Part shown: piece by piece, positions 17,485 to 28,934 of the stretch | How positions within the stretch are numbered: the first letter of the stretch is position 1 | Layout: each line of letters begins with the position of its first letter | NCBI GenBank assembly: GCA_037444305.1 | Contig: JBBIMP010000034.1 | Location: 1 to 58,317, forward strand | Source: JBBIMP01 sp037444305 | GTDB lineage: Bacteria > Acidobacteriota > UBA6911 | Length of the DNA: 58,317 nt | Direction of reading: 5' to 3' | Program-made: the position numbers and the translations under genes | Notes under the pieces: generated by a model | Database searches by the model: none | Told to the model about the DNA's origin: nothing | The model's input: only the letters and a program-made list of their open reading frames with translations

Positions 17485-18585
17485 ATGGCATCGCCGGTGG
17501 AACTGAGCGTCATTGTGCCGACCTACAACGAAAGGCCAAACGTCGGTCGGGTTGTGGAAGCGCTCGATGCGAGCCTTGCAGGGATCTCCTGGGAGGTCAT
17601 CTTCGTGGACGACGACTCCCCGGATCGGACCGCCGAGGCCGTGCGCTCGCTTGCGCGGCGCGACCGCCGGGTTCGCTGTCTCCAAAGAATCGGGAGGCGC
17701 GGGCTCTCCTCGGCCGTAATCGAAGGGGCCCTGTCCAGTTCCTCCCCCTACATCGCCGTCATCGACGGCGACCTTCAGCACGATGAGCGACTGCTCCCGG
17801 AGATGCTGTCCCGCCTGCGGGAGGGGCGGCACGATATCGTCATCGGCAGCCGCTACGCCCCGGGGGGCGGAACCGGAAATTGGGAAAAGAGCCGCGTTTC
17901 GGTCAGCCGTTGGGCCACGCGGTTGAGCCGTGCCGTTATCCACACGGACCTGAGCGATCCCATGAGCGGCTTCTTCATGATCACGCGCGATGCGTTCAGC
18001 GCCCGCGCGAGGAACCTTTCGACCCTGGGCTTCAAGATCCTCCTGGACCTGTTCGCCTCCGCGCCGGGGGGGTTGAGATACCTGGAATTGCCCTACCAGT
18101 TTCGCCAGAGGAGCCTGGGCGAAAGCAAGCTGGACACCCAGGCCATGTGGGAATATGCCATGCTTCTCGGCGACAAGCTCTTCGGCAGATTCGTGCCCAT
18201 CCGCTTTCTCGCATTCGTCTTCGTGGGCGGCCTGGGTGTCCTGGTCCACCTGGCGCTCCTGGCGCTGCTTTACCGTGTAGCCGAACTGGGCTTCGTTACG
18301 AGCCAGGCTGCGGCCACGCTGGGCGCAATGACTTCAAACTTCGCGCTCAACAACGTGTTGACTTATCGCGACAAGCGGCTCAGAGGCTGGAGATGGCTGC
18401 GCGGCTGGATCTCCTTTTGCGCGGCCTGCAGCATCGGGGCCCTGGCCAACGTCGGCATCGCGTATTTCCTTTTCGAGATGGATACCCAGTGGCTTCTGGC
18501 CGGATTGGCGGGCGTGCTGGTGGGAGCGGTCTGGAATTTCGCCCTATCCCAGACCTACATCTGGAACCGCCCGCACAGAGCCTGA
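17485..18585 (+). CDS. Polyprenol-phosphate glycosyltransferase fused to a GtrA membrane domain
   Basis: About 366 residues from the ATG at 17485; ATGs at 17416 and 17452 would extend it. Residues 1 to about 225 are a family 2 glycosyltransferase of the dolichol-phosphate mannosyltransferase type: SVIVPTYNERPNV, FVDDDSPD, the DxD-like VIDGDLQHD and FMITRDAF. The last ~125 residues are a GtrA-like domain with about four membrane helices, starting FLAFVFVGGLGVLVHL and ending ALSQTYIWNR. It probably transfers a sugar from a nucleotide sugar to undecaprenyl phosphate at the cytoplasmic face, and the GtrA part may help flip the product. The sugar is unknown. Confidence 0.87.
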   Translation: MASPVELSVIVPTYNERPNVGRVVEALDASLAGISWEVIFVDDDSPDRTAEAVRSLARRDRRVRCLQRIGRRGLSSAVIEGALSSSSPYIAVIDGDLQHDERLLPEMLSRLREGRHDIVIGSRYAPGGGTGNWEKSRVSVSRWATRLSRAVIHTDLSDPMSGFFMITRDAFSARARNLSTLGFKILLDLFASAPGGLRYLELPYQFRQRSLGESKLDTQAMWEYAMLLGDKLFGRFVPIRFLAFVFVGGLGVLVHLALLALLYRVAELGFVTSQAAATLGAMTSNFALNNVLTYRDKRLRGWRWLRGWISFCAACSIGALANVGIAYFLFEMDTQWLLAGLAGVLVGAVWNFALSQTYIWNRPHRA

Positions 18586-18685
18586 GGCCGCCTCATTCAA
18601 TCCGCCCCGCCGTGTCCCGCTGAGATGCTTTCGCGAATGGCGTGAGTCGGCTATTCTTTAGGCTGCGCTTTCGAGGACCGAAGAC

Positions 18686-20131
18686 ATGAAGAATTCCGTA
18701 AGGGTTCGCTTCGCACCCAGCCCCACGGGCTACCTGCACGTCGGCGGGGCGAGGACGGCGCTCTTCAACTGGCTGTTCGCGCGGCATCACGGCGGGAAGC
18801 TCATCCTGCGCATCGAGGACACTGATCTTTCGCGCTCGTCGGACGAGATGGTCGAGGGCATCCTTGAGGGCATGCGCTGGCTCGGACTCGCATGGGATGA
18901 GGGCCCGTTCTTCCAGTCGCAGCGCTTCGAACGTTACCGGGTGTTCACCGCGGAACTCCTGGAGAAGGGTCTGGCCTACCGCTGCTTCTGCCGCCCGGAC
19001 TCGCCGGCAGCCGCCGATGCCAACGGCGAAATCCCGTCGTGGTCCTACGACCGCCGCTGCCGCGCGCTCGAGCCCTCGGAGGCGAGGCGCCGGGCCGAGG
19101 CGGGAGAGCCCTGCGCGGCCAGGTTCCGGGTGCCGGAGGGCAAGACCGCCTATCGCGACCAGGTGTACGGCGACATAGAGGTCGAGAACGAACAGGTAGA
19201 GGATTTCGTCCTGCTGCGGTCCGACGGCATGCCTACCTACCACCTCGGCGTGGTCGTTGACGACCTGGACATGCAGATCACCCACGTGATCCGGGGCGCG
19301 GATCACATTTCGAACACGCCCAAGCAGGTGCTGCTCTACCGCGCGGCAGACAAACCGCTCCCGGAATTCGCGCATCTCCCCCTGATCCTGGGACCGGACA
19401 AGCAGCGGCTCTCCAAGAGGCACGGCGCCACCTCGGTGATGGCTTATTCCGAGATGGGCTACCTGCCCGAGGCCTTCTTCAACTTCCTGGCGCTTCTGGG
19501 CTGGTCACCCGGAGACGACCGCGAGCTTCTTTCCCGGGACGAGCTGATCTCGCTTTTTTCGCTGGAGCGCGTCGGGAAAGCCAACGCCGTGTTCGGCATC
19601 GACAAGCTCGACTGGTTCAACAGCCAGTACCTGACACGCTGCGACACGGCAACCCTCGGAGGAATCGTCTCCCGGGAGTTGTACGCCGCCGGCGTCTGGC
19701 GGGACAGCACCGAGGCTCTCCCGGAGGAGGGGATGCACCGCACGCTGGAACTGCTGAAGCCAAGGGCGCGTAAGATCGGGGATTTCAGCGGCCGGTTCCG
19801 GGCGTTCTTCACCGACGATTTCAGCTATGATGAAGCCGCTGCAGCCAAGTTCCTGTCGGATTCCCGCCTGCGGGGCTTCGTCCGATCATTGATAGAGAGG
19901 TACCGGGAGGATGACCAATTCACGCTCGGGTCGACCGAGAAGCATCTGCGCGGCCTGGCAGAGCGTGAGGGGGTCAAGCCGGCCCTTCTGATGCATGCCC
20001 TGAGGGTGGGCCTCACCGGCCAGGGAGTCGCCCCGGGGCTCTTCGACGTGATGGTAACGCTGGGACGCAGCCGAACATTGAACCGGCTCGAACGGCTCTG
20101 CAGCCGGCTGGCCGGAAAGAACGGAGAGTGA
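18686..20131 (+). CDS. gltX: Glutamyl-tRNA synthetase
   Basis: 481 residues. A class I aminoacyl-tRNA synthetase with the HIGH-type signature PSPTGYLHVGGARTALFN at the N-terminus and the KMSKS-type motif KQRLSKRHGATSV near residue 245. It has the full length for GltX. The gatC-gatA genes a few kilobases away suggest the organism uses transamidation, so this enzyme may be non-discriminating and also charge tRNA-Gln; that is inference. pdxJ begins one base after its stop, so gltX-pdxJ-rsmI form an operon. Confidence 0.96.
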   Translation: MKNSVRVRFAPSPTGYLHVGGARTALFNWLFARHHGGKLILRIEDTDLSRSSDEMVEGILEGMRWLGLAWDEGPFFQSQRFERYRVFTAELLEKGLAYRCFCRPDSPAAADANGEIPSWSYDRRCRALEPSEARRRAEAGEPCAARFRVPEGKTAYRDQVYGDIEVENEQVEDFVLLRSDGMPTYHLGVVVDDLDMQITHVIRGADHISNTPKQVLLYRAADKPLPEFAHLPLILGPDKQRLSKRHGATSVMAYSEMGYLPEAFFNFLALLGWSPGDDRELLSRDELISLFSLERVGKANAVFGIDKLDWFNSQYLTRCDTATLGGIVSRELYAAGVWRDSTEALPEEGMHRTLELLKPRARKIGDFSGRFRAFFTDDFSYDEAAAAKFLSDSRLRGFVRSLIERYREDDQFTLGSTEKHLRGLAEREGVKPALLMHALRVGLTGQGVAPGLFDVMVTLGRSRTLNRLERLCSRLAGKNGE

Positions 20132-20132
20132 G

Positions 20133-20918
20133 ATGAAAACGACCAACCTCGGAGTGAACATAGACCACATCGCGACCATCCGGCAGGCGCGCCGCGCCAT
20201 CGAACCGGATCCCGTGGCGGCTGCCCTGCTGGCGGAACTGGCAGGCGCGGACGGCATCACGGTGCACCTGCGCGGCGACCGGCGCCATATCCAGGACGAG
20301 GACGTCGCCCGTCTGCGCCAATCGGTCACCACGCGCCTCAATCTCGAAATGGCCGCCACCGAAGAAATGGTGCGCATTGCGGGCCGCTTGCGTCCGGATC
20401 AGGTCACGCTGGTGCCCGAAAAGCCGGGGGAAATCACCACGGAGGGCGGGCTCGACGTGCCCAAAAACATGAAGGCGATCACTCGGGCGATCGTTCAGCT
20501 GAACCGGAAAAAGATCCAGGTGAGCCTGTTCATCGATCCGGAACTCGACCAGGTAGAAGCGGCAGCCAAAACAGGCGCGACTTTTATCGAGTTGAACACG
20601 AAAGCCTATGCCGAAACCTGCCCCAGAAGCCCGGACCTTGCCGGGGCCGCCCTGGATCGCGAACTGGCGAAGATCATGGATGCTTGCGACCTGGCATCGG
20701 ACAAGGACCTCACGATCCTGGCCGGCCACGGCCTGACCTACCGGAACGTCGGGCTGATCTGTGAAAATCCGTACGTTGTCGAACTCAACATAGGCCACAA
20801 CATCATCGCCCGCGCCTCGCTCGTGGGCATCGAACGGGCCGTGCGCGAGATGAAGGAAGCCATGGCCCGCGGCGATGCCCGTGTCGAAGAATTGGATTGG
20901 GACGCGGACTTCCAGTGA
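20133..20918 (+). CDS. pdxJ: Pyridoxine 5'-phosphate synthase
   Basis: 261 residues. It begins LGVNIDHIATIRQARR and contains ITVHLRGDRRHI, LVPEKPGEITTEGGL and LAGHGLTYRN, all hallmark PdxJ segments lining the phosphate and aminoacetone-phosphate sites. It condenses 1-deoxyxylulose-5-P with 3-amino-2-oxopropyl phosphate in the DXP-dependent vitamin B6 pathway. It is packed between gltX (1-base gap) and rsmI (TGATG overlap). Confidence 0.96.
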   Translation: MKTTNLGVNIDHIATIRQARRAIEPDPVAAALLAELAGADGITVHLRGDRRHIQDEDVARLRQSVTTRLNLEMAATEEMVRIAGRLRPDQVTLVPEKPGEITTEGGLDVPKNMKAITRAIVQLNRKKIQVSLFIDPELDQVEAAAKTGATFIELNTKAYAETCPRSPDLAGAALDRELAKIMDACDLASDKDLTILAGHGLTYRNVGLICENPYVVELNIGHNIIARASLVGIERAVREMKEAMARGDARVEELDWDADFQ

Positions 20919-21817
20919 TGAGCAAAGACCTGGTTCATGAGGATGATGCCGTAGAGGCCCGCAGCGGGCCCGCGCTCTACCTGATCGCCACACCCATCGG
21001 CAACCTGGAGGACATCACGCTGCGCGCGCTGCGCCTCCTGAAGGAAGTCGACCGGATCGCCTGCGAGGATACGCGCAGAACCGCCCGCCTGCTGCAGCAT
21101 TACGCGATCACCACCCCGAGGGAAAGCCATCATTCCCACAACGAGGCGGCGAGCACCCAGCGGCTGCTCGAGATCCTGCGCAGGGGCGGACAGATCGCCC
21201 TAGTCACCGATGCCGGCACGCCGCTGGTTTCAGATCCCGGGTACGCGCTCGTCGCCGCGTGCCGGCAGGAGGGCGTCCCGGTCATTCCCGTTCCAGGCCC
21301 CTCGGCGGCCATCGCTGCTTTGACCGGGTCCGGACTGCCCACCGATTCCTTCTGCTTCGCCGGCTTTCTCCCCGCCCGGCAGGGACAGCGCAGAAGACGC
21401 CTCGAGGAACTGGCCCCCCTGCGGTGCACCCTAGTGTTTTACGAAGCCCCACACCGCATTCTCGCCGCCCTGGCCGACATGCATCGGATGCTGGGTCCGC
21501 GACGCGCCTGTCTCGCTCGCGAATTGACCAAGCTGCACGAGGAGTGGATTCACGGCACGATCCCCGAAATCCGGAGCGCTCTCGAAAAGCGGGAGAGAAT
21601 CCGCGGCGAAATCACCCTGGTGGTGGATGGCGCGGGATCTCGGGCCGTGGCGCCCCCCGAGGGCTACCCCGAGTCCATTTCCCTGCACCTGCTGGAGGAA
21701 ATGAGGGCCACGGGCCGGGAGCGCGGCGAAGCCCTCAAAGCCGTCGCCGCGAAGCGAGGCCTCAGCCGGAAGGAAGCCTACCGGCTGCTGGTCGAGGAAC
21801 GCTCGGCAAAGGATTGA
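20918..21817 (+). CDS. rsmI: 16S rRNA (cytidine1402-2'-O)-methyltransferase
   Basis: 299 residues from the ATG at 20918, which overlaps the pdxJ stop. The tetrapyrrole-methylase fold is clear: LYLIATPIGNLEDITLRAL, CEDTRRTARLL, LVTDAGTPLVSDPG and VPGPSAAIAAL, and then LVFYEAPHRI. SAM-dependent 2'-O-methylation of C1402 in the ribosomal decoding centre is the known role of the family. Confidence 0.95.
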   Translation: MSKDLVHEDDAVEARSGPALYLIATPIGNLEDITLRALRLLKEVDRIACEDTRRTARLLQHYAITTPRESHHSHNEAASTQRLLEILRRGGQIALVTDAGTPLVSDPGYALVAACRQEGVPVIPVPGPSAAIAALTGSGLPTDSFCFAGFLPARQGQRRRRLEELAPLRCTLVFYEAPHRILAALADMHRMLGPRRACLARELTKLHEEWIHGTIPEIRSALEKRERIRGEITLVVDGAGSRAVAPPEGYPESISLHLLEEMRATGRERGEALKAVAAKRGLSRKEAYRLLVEERSAKD

Positions 21818-21918
21818 GGCGGGCCGGCCAAAGCCCTACGCAAGGATGCAGTCCGGTTTTGTCCGCGTTCTTTCGCGGCCCAGGATCCTCGCCGCGCACG
21901 GTGTCGTGACTCATTTGG

Positions 21919-22464
21919 CTAGGGTAGAACTCCCCGGCCCTCCAACTCGCCGGGGTGGAACCCGGCTTTGCGGCCGCTGTCATAAACCTCCTGCCGCTCC
22001 GACCGCAGCTGTTTCAAGCGGAGATCCAGATCCGCAACCTGCCTGCTCAATTGCTCCGCCGCCGAAGCACCCCCGGCCCGGCCCGCGCTCAATCCCCTGG
22101 ACTGATCTTTCCGCGCCGCCTCTTCCCGCGCCTTCAACAGCTTCAGCCGCTCATCGGCCTGGCGGATTTCACGGTCGAGCCGCTCGATGCGCGACCGGTA
22201 GTATGCCGGGGAGCCGCGGTTGTCGGCTTCGCGCGACACGGCGGCGCGGTTCGTCCCCTGCACGGAGATGGTCAGGGAGCCATTAGGGGCCAACATGGAG
22301 GGATCTCCCGGCCCGATGACTCTGCCCTCGATCCCCTGCCTCTCGAGTTCCTTTCGCCGCGCCGCCTCCTTCCGCGCCGCCTCGGCCAGCGTCTGCCCGC
22401 GTGCCGGCACCATTCCCGCGGCCGCCGCAAGTGCAGCGATCATGAAGCATACACGCCATTTCAT
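21919..22464 (-). CDS. Secreted coiled-coil protein of unknown function
   Basis: 181 residues. A signal peptide (residues about 1-23, ending PARGQ) is followed by a charged helix (AEAARKEAARRKELERQ) and, after a linker, a long coiled coil (residues about 85-160, rich in Arg, Glu and Leu). No catalytic motif is seen. Similar short secreted coiled-coil proteins are common and uncharacterised in Acidobacteriota. It ends about 100 bases from the convergent rsmI, and lies downstream of gatA with a 125-base gap, so it may have its own promoter. Confidence 0.65.
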   Translation of the reverse strand: MKWRVCFMIAALAAAAGMVPARGQTLAEAARKEAARRKELERQGIEGRVIGPGDPSMLAPNGSLTISVQGTNRAAVSREADNRGSPAYYRSRIERLDREIRQADERLKLLKAREEAARKDQSRGLSAGRAGGASAAEQLSRQVADLDLRLKQLRSERQEVYDSGRKAGFHPGELEGRGVLP

Positions 22465-22589
22465 ACCCTTTCTAACAGGGGAGCCGGGTTTTGAGCGGCT
22501 TTTTTGACATTTCTTGCCTCGAGCGCGGCGTGATTCCGGCCATCACGACTCCCAGGCACAGGGAAACCGTGAGGCGGGGCCGGAAGGGA

Positions 22590-24047
22590 CTACACCTTCA
22601 GCGGGGGCGGCGTGAGGGGAAAGGTCTGCTCATAGGCGGCCGCAATGTTCAGCAGGAGGTCCTCGCGAAAATGCGGACCGAGGACCTGCAGCCCTACCGG
22701 GAGTCCGCCCGAGGTGAAGCCGCAGGGTACGGACAGGGCGGGAATCCCGGCCAGGTTGGCGGTCACCGTGTAGATATCGGAAAGATACATGGCCAGCGGG
22801 TCGTCCGCCTTCTCCCCGATCCGGAATGCGGGCGTGGGGCTGACCGGGGCCAGCAGGCCGTCGACTTCCGCGAAAGCCCGCTGGAAATCCTGCCGGATCA
22901 GCGTCCGCACCTTGAGCGCGCGCCCGTAGTAGGCCTCGTAGTAGCCGGAGGAGAGAGCGTAGGTTCCGAGCATGATTCGGCGCTTCACTTCCGGACCGAA
23001 TCCCTCCTCCCTGCTCCGCCGGTACATGTCGTCCAGCTCCCCGGCGCCCTCCGCCCGGTAGCCGTAGCGCACGCCGTCGTACCGCGCCAGATTGGAACTG
23101 GCTTCCGCGGGGGCGATGATGTAGTAGTCGGCGATGGCGTAATCGGTGTGGGGCAGCGACACCGGGGCCAGCTCGCAGCCGAGCTTTTCCAATTGCGCCA
23201 GCGCGGATTCCACGGCGGACTTCACCCCGGGATCCAGTCCTGCGCCGAAATACTCCCGCGGAATTCCCAGCTTCAGTCCGCGCACCGCTCCGCTCAGTGC
23301 TCCGCTGTAATCTCCGGCCGGCTCCCTGGAGGAGGTCATGTCGTGCGGGTCGTGCCCGGCAACAGCCTGCAGGAGGAGCGCCAGGTCGCGCGCGCTGCGG
23401 GCCATCTGGCCGATGGCGTCCAGGGAAGAGGCGAAGGCCACGAGACCATAGCGGGATACGCGCCCGTAAGTCGGCTTCAGTCCGAGGATGCCGCAGAAGG
23501 AGGCGGGCTGGCGCACCGAGCCGCCCGTTTCGGAACCCAGCGCGAGCGGACACATTCCGGCAGCCACCGCGACGGCGCTTCCGCCGCTGCTTCCGCCCGG
23601 AACCCGGCCGAGGTCAAACGGATTTCGCGTCACCGCGAAAGCGGAGTTTTCCGTGGATGAACCCATGGCAAACTCGTCGCAGTTCGCCTTTCCCACCACC
23701 ACTGCCCCCGCCATCTCGAGGCGGGCCACGGCGGTGGCGTCATAGGGGGGGATATAGTTCCCGAGAATCCTGGAGCCGCAGGTAGTGCGGAGTCCGCGGG
23801 TGCAGATGTTGTCCTTCACCGCCACCGGAACGCCGGCCAGCGGCAGTTTCGCCCGTTCGCCCGGCTGCAGGCGGTCGATGGCTTCGGCCCTGGACAGCAC
23901 CCGCTCCCGGTCTACCGTGATGAAAGCGCGGAGAACGCCGTCGGCTTTCCGGATGCGCGCAAGCGCGGCCTCGGCTACCTGCCCTGCCGTCACCGCCCCG
24001 GAGCGCACCCCCTGGGAGATGTCCGCGGCGCTCGTGAGATCCACCAT
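22590..24047 (-). CDS. gatA: Aspartyl/glutamyl-tRNA amidotransferase subunit A
   Basis: About 485 residues from the ATG at 24047, chosen because GGAGG lies just upstream; an ATG at 24077 is in frame. Amidase-signature family: the catalytic Lys in PVAVKDNI, and the Gly/Ser-rich VPGGSSGGSAVAVAAG with the nucleophilic Ser and LGSETGGSVRQPASFCG. It supplies ammonia from glutamine to convert mischarged Glu-tRNA-Gln or Asp-tRNA-Asn. It is the last gene of the DUF1844-ribF-gatC-gatA run; gatB is not in the window. Confidence 0.95.
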   Translation of the reverse strand: MVDLTSAADISQGVRSGAVTAGQVAEAALARIRKADGVLRAFITVDRERVLSRAEAIDRLQPGERAKLPLAGVPVAVKDNICTRGLRTTCGSRILGNYIPPYDATAVARLEMAGAVVVGKANCDEFAMGSSTENSAFAVTRNPFDLGRVPGGSSGGSAVAVAAGMCPLALGSETGGSVRQPASFCGILGLKPTYGRVSRYGLVAFASSLDAIGQMARSARDLALLLQAVAGHDPHDMTSSREPAGDYSGALSGAVRGLKLGIPREYFGAGLDPGVKSAVESALAQLEKLGCELAPVSLPHTDYAIADYYIIAPAEASSNLARYDGVRYGYRAEGAGELDDMYRRSREEGFGPEVKRRIMLGTYALSSGYYEAYYGRALKVRTLIRQDFQRAFAEVDGLLAPVSPTPAFRIGEKADDPLAMYLSDIYTVTANLAGIPALSVPCGFTSGGLPVGLQVLGPHFREDLLLNIAAAYEQTFPLTPPPLKV

Positions 24048-24082
24048 CGCCTGCCTCCGCTGTCCGCTCCGGCGCATGCCGG

Positions 24083-24379
24083 TCAGATGACGCTGGGAAC
24101 CCTGAAGTGACCTTCCGCCCCGTCCGGCGCCTCCGAGAGGGCATCCGCCTCGGGCAGCGATGTCCCGGCGGCATCCTCCCGCATGGGGCTCCCCTGCTCC
24201 CCCTCGGCGGCGGGCGCGTGGCTCGTCGGCTCGATGCCCCGGACGTCGATTTCCTCGAGTTTCTCGATGTACTCCAGGATTCTCTGGAATTGCGCGGTGA
24301 AGGCCTCCGCTTCGCTGTCCGTGAACCGCAGCTTGGCCAGGCCGGCGATCCTCGCCACCTCTTCCCGTGTGACGCCCAT
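24083..24379 (-). CDS. gatC: Aspartyl/glutamyl-tRNA amidotransferase subunit C
   Basis: About 98 residues from the ATG at 24379, which has GAGGAGCGGG upstream; an in-frame start at 24442 would run into ribF. It begins MGVTREEVARIAGLAKLRF, the usual GatC N-terminus, and contains FQRILEYIEKLEEIDVRGIEPTSH with the DV.G..PT belt. It stabilises GatA against GatB. It sits 11 bases after ribF and 35 bases before gatA. Confidence 0.93.
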   Translation of the reverse strand: MGVTREEVARIAGLAKLRFTDSEAEAFTAQFQRILEYIEKLEEIDVRGIEPTSHAPAAEGEQGSPMREDAAGTSLPEADALSEAPDGAEGHFRVPSVI

Positions 24380-24390
24380 GTTCCCGCTCC

Positions 24391-25371
24391 TCAGCCCGAA
24401 GATCCCAGCACGGCCGTGCACCCTTCCACCTGGTCCAGCCAAGCCAGGTAGCGCCGGGCGCGGATTATATCCCGGCGAATCTGCGCGACGAGACCTTCGA
24501 CTTCGCCAAAGCGCATTTCCTCCCTCAGCCGCACGAGGAACTCGAGATCCACGTTTCTGCCGTACAGGTCTCCGTCAAAGTCCAGGACATGCGTCTCGAT
24601 GCTCAGCCGGGCCGCGGTGTCCCCGGCCGTCATCGTGGGGCGGAATCCGATATTGGTCACCCCCGCATGCCGGGCGCCGTCCCACACCAGAAAAGTCGCG
24701 TAAACACCCCGGCGGGGCAGCAGCTCGTTCGAGGTCAGGAGATTGGCCGTTGGAACCCTGATGCCGGATCCCGTCGAAGTGCCGTGTCCCACGCTTCCGC
24801 GCAGCGCAAAGGGGCGGCCGAGCAGCCGGCGGGCCAGGCCCACGTGTCCCGACACCAGAGCCTGCCTCACCCCTGTGCTCGATACCCGGCTGCCGCGAAA
24901 CTGCACCTGGTGGATCTTGCCGACGAAGAAGCCCTTCTCCTCGCCGACTTCCTTCAGCAGGTTGAAGCTTCCCTCCCGCCGGTGCCCGAAGGCGAAGTTG
25001 GGGCCGACATAGATCTCCCTCAGCCGGAGTCGTTCCCAGAGCACGCCGACGGCGAACTCGCGCGCGCGGACCTGAGCCAGCTCCCGGGTGAAGGGAATGA
25101 CAACCGCCAGGCGGACACCCATGGCCTCCATCACGCCGAGTTTCTGCTCCAGGGTCTGGATCTGGCGAGGGGCATTGTCCGGGGCCAGCACCTGCAGGGG
25201 ATGGGGGTGAAACGTGATTACGGCCGGCGCGGTGCCGATCTCCCGGGAACGGGCAACGAGGTCGCGCAGCAACTCCTGGTGCCCGAGATGCATGCCGTCG
25301 AAGTTGCCTATGGTGGCGACCGGCCTCGGCCAGTCCGGCGGCAGCGCTTCCAGGTTGCGGATCACATTCAT
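24391..25371 (-). CDS. ribF: Riboflavin kinase / FMN adenylyltransferase
   Basis: 326 residues. The N-terminal half is the FAD synthetase nucleotidyltransferase, with VATIGNFDGMHLGHQ and VGPNFAFGHRREG. The C-terminal half is riboflavin kinase, with RPFALRGSVGHG, GIRVPTANL and GVTNIGFRPT. It makes FMN and FAD from riboflavin. It lies 115 bases downstream of the DUF1844 gene. Confidence 0.95.
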   Translation of the reverse strand: MNVIRNLEALPPDWPRPVATIGNFDGMHLGHQELLRDLVARSREIGTAPAVITFHPHPLQVLAPDNAPRQIQTLEQKLGVMEAMGVRLAVVIPFTRELAQVRAREFAVGVLWERLRLREIYVGPNFAFGHRREGSFNLLKEVGEEKGFFVGKIHQVQFRGSRVSSTGVRQALVSGHVGLARRLLGRPFALRGSVGHGTSTGSGIRVPTANLLTSNELLPRRGVYATFLVWDGARHAGVTNIGFRPTMTAGDTAARLSIETHVLDFDGDLYGRNVDLEFLVRLREEMRFGEVEGLVAQIRRDIIRARRYLAWLDQVEGCTAVLGSSG

Positions 25372-25486
25372 GGGTTGGCCTGTCTTCTTCCGGAATACCC
25401 CGGCTTAGAATTACGGCGGCGAACCGTCCAGCCGGGGCAGGGACGCGGGGCCTCTCCCCAAAACCGTCAGGATCCCCAGACCGGGA

Positions 25487-25915
25487 TTAAAGCTTTATCT
25501 GTTTGACCTTCGCCATGTACTTGATGCGGAGTTCGTAGAGAATCCCTTCCAGGAGCGGTTCCTCCTCCTTCGAAAGGTTCCCCTTGGTCTTCTCCTTGAG
25601 CAGCCCCAGGATATCGATCATGTGCCTGGCCCCGGCCAGATCCTCCTCCTTTTGCCCGCTGTAAGGATTGGGCACCTCGCCGAGCAGGACGAGCCCTTGC
25701 GTGTAGTAGGAAAGAATGTAGGTCGGGAAATCGATCTTCTCAGCGCCTCCCTCCTGGGTTGTCCCGGGGGGGGGTTCGGGAGCCGGCTGCTTCGGAGCCG
25801 CCCGTTCCCCGGATTCCCGCACCTCGTCGCCGGCAGCCTCGCGGGTGTCGCCTTCGCTGGTGAACGAACGCTTGTCGGTGACCTTGAAACCCTGTTCTTC
25901 CTGTTCTTTTGACAT
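25487..25915 (-). CDS. DUF1844 family protein
   Basis: 142 residues. The first half is polar and disordered-looking (Glu/Lys/Pro-rich). The second half contains IDFPTYILSYYTQGLVLLGEV and ARHMIDILGLLKEKTKGNL, typical of DUF1844, a family of unknown function that is frequent in Acidobacteriota, Deltaproteobacteria and Planctomycetes. It is the first gene of the ribF-gatCA run and divergent from mazG. Confidence 0.85.
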   Translation of the reverse strand: MSKEQEEQGFKVTDKRSFTSEGDTREAAGDEVRESGERAAPKQPAPEPPPGTTQEGGAEKIDFPTYILSYYTQGLVLLGEVPNPYSGQKEEDLAGARHMIDILGLLKEKTKGNLSKEEEPLLEGILYELRIKYMAKVKQIKL

Positions 25916-26041
25916 GACGTTGTCCTATGATTACATTTGCCGGTGCGGAGTGAAAAATGCTATCACCCGCGCTCCGGCCGCTCAAGCAAAATTGCCCGGC
26001 GCGCGGACCGCGGGCGGAAGGCAGGAAAGGAACGAATTGCG

Positions 26042-26848
26042 GTGGCGGAAAGACCCGCGGACATACAGAAGCTCGTAGACCTGGTGGCGCGCCTGCGCGG
26101 GGAGGAGGGCTGCCCGTGGGACCGCGAGCAAACGCGGGAAACCCTGAAGCCGATGCTGATCGAGGAAGCCTATGAAGTGCTGGAGGCACTCGATACCCCC
26201 GATCCGGCGGAACTCAAGGAGGAACTCGGTGACCTCCTCTTCCAGATCGTCTTCCACGCCCAGATATCGAGCGAAAAGGGCGAGTTCTCGCTCTCGGACA
26301 TCATCGACCGGCTCCACGAGAAGATGATTCGCCGGCACCCGCACGTCTTCGACCGTGCGGAGCTCAAGACCTCGGGGGATGTTCTGCGCAACTGGGAGAA
26401 CATCAAGGCCGCCGAAAAGGGGCACATCCCTGCCTCCAGCGCCGATTCCCAGAAATCTCTCCTGGACGGCATCCCCGAGAAGCTCCCCGCGCTGCACGAG
26501 GCCTACCTGCTCACGGCGAAAGCCTCCAGGGTCGGTTTCGACTGGGCGCGCCTGGAGGACGTTCTGGCGAAGCTGGAGGAGGAATCCGCCGAGCTTTTGA
26601 GCGCCCGCGCAGGAAACAACGGCCGGAACCTCGCCGATGAAGTCGGCGATCTGCTGTTCGTGGCGGTGAACGCGGCCAGGTTTCTCGGAATCGATCCCGA
26701 AACCGCGCTCAAGCGAAGCAACAGGAAATTCTGCCGCCGCTTCCGCTACCTCGAGGCGGCGGTGAAACGGCAGGGGCGGGATCTCCGCGAGGCTGACCTC
26801 GAAGAGATGGACGCCCTGTGGGAAGAGGCCAAGCGCAAGGGCCACTAG
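26042..26848 (+). CDS. mazG: Nucleoside triphosphate pyrophosphohydrolase MazG
   Basis: About 268 residues from the GTG at 26042; the in-frame ATG at 25937 would add an unconserved basic stretch. Two MazG domains are seen. The first begins LVARLRGEEGCPWDREQT, with EEAYEVLEAL and EELGDLLFQIVFHA, the EExxE...ExxD metal site. The second includes EESAELLSA and DEVGDLLFVAVNAARF. It hydrolyses NTPs to NMPs and pyrophosphate, as in house-cleaning or starvation control. It converges on rng. Confidence 0.93.
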   Translation: MAERPADIQKLVDLVARLRGEEGCPWDREQTRETLKPMLIEEAYEVLEALDTPDPAELKEELGDLLFQIVFHAQISSEKGEFSLSDIIDRLHEKMIRRHPHVFDRAELKTSGDVLRNWENIKAAEKGHIPASSADSQKSLLDGIPEKLPALHEAYLLTAKASRVGFDWARLEDVLAKLEEESAELLSARAGNNGRNLADEVGDLLFVAVNAARFLGIDPETALKRSNRKFCRRFRYLEAAVKRQGRDLREADLEEMDALWEEAKRKGH

Positions 26849-26880
26849 CGCGGGCCAGAGCGGATTCAGGCCGCAAACGG

Positions 26881-26926
26881 GCAGAGGCGCGGAACCTCCC
26901 GAGGGAGCCTCGCCCCGCGCCTCTGC
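26881..26926. terminator. GC-rich hairpin between mazG and rng
   Basis: A perfect 12-bp inverted repeat pairs 26881-26892 with 26915-26926. No clean T tract follows, so terminator function is only likely, based on its place between convergent genes. Confidence 0.5.
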
Positions 26927-26975
26927 ATCTCTTCTCCGTCGCCTACTGCAGCCCAGGCGGCGCTCCGGCCCGCCG

Positions 26976-28934
<1,959 letters not shown>

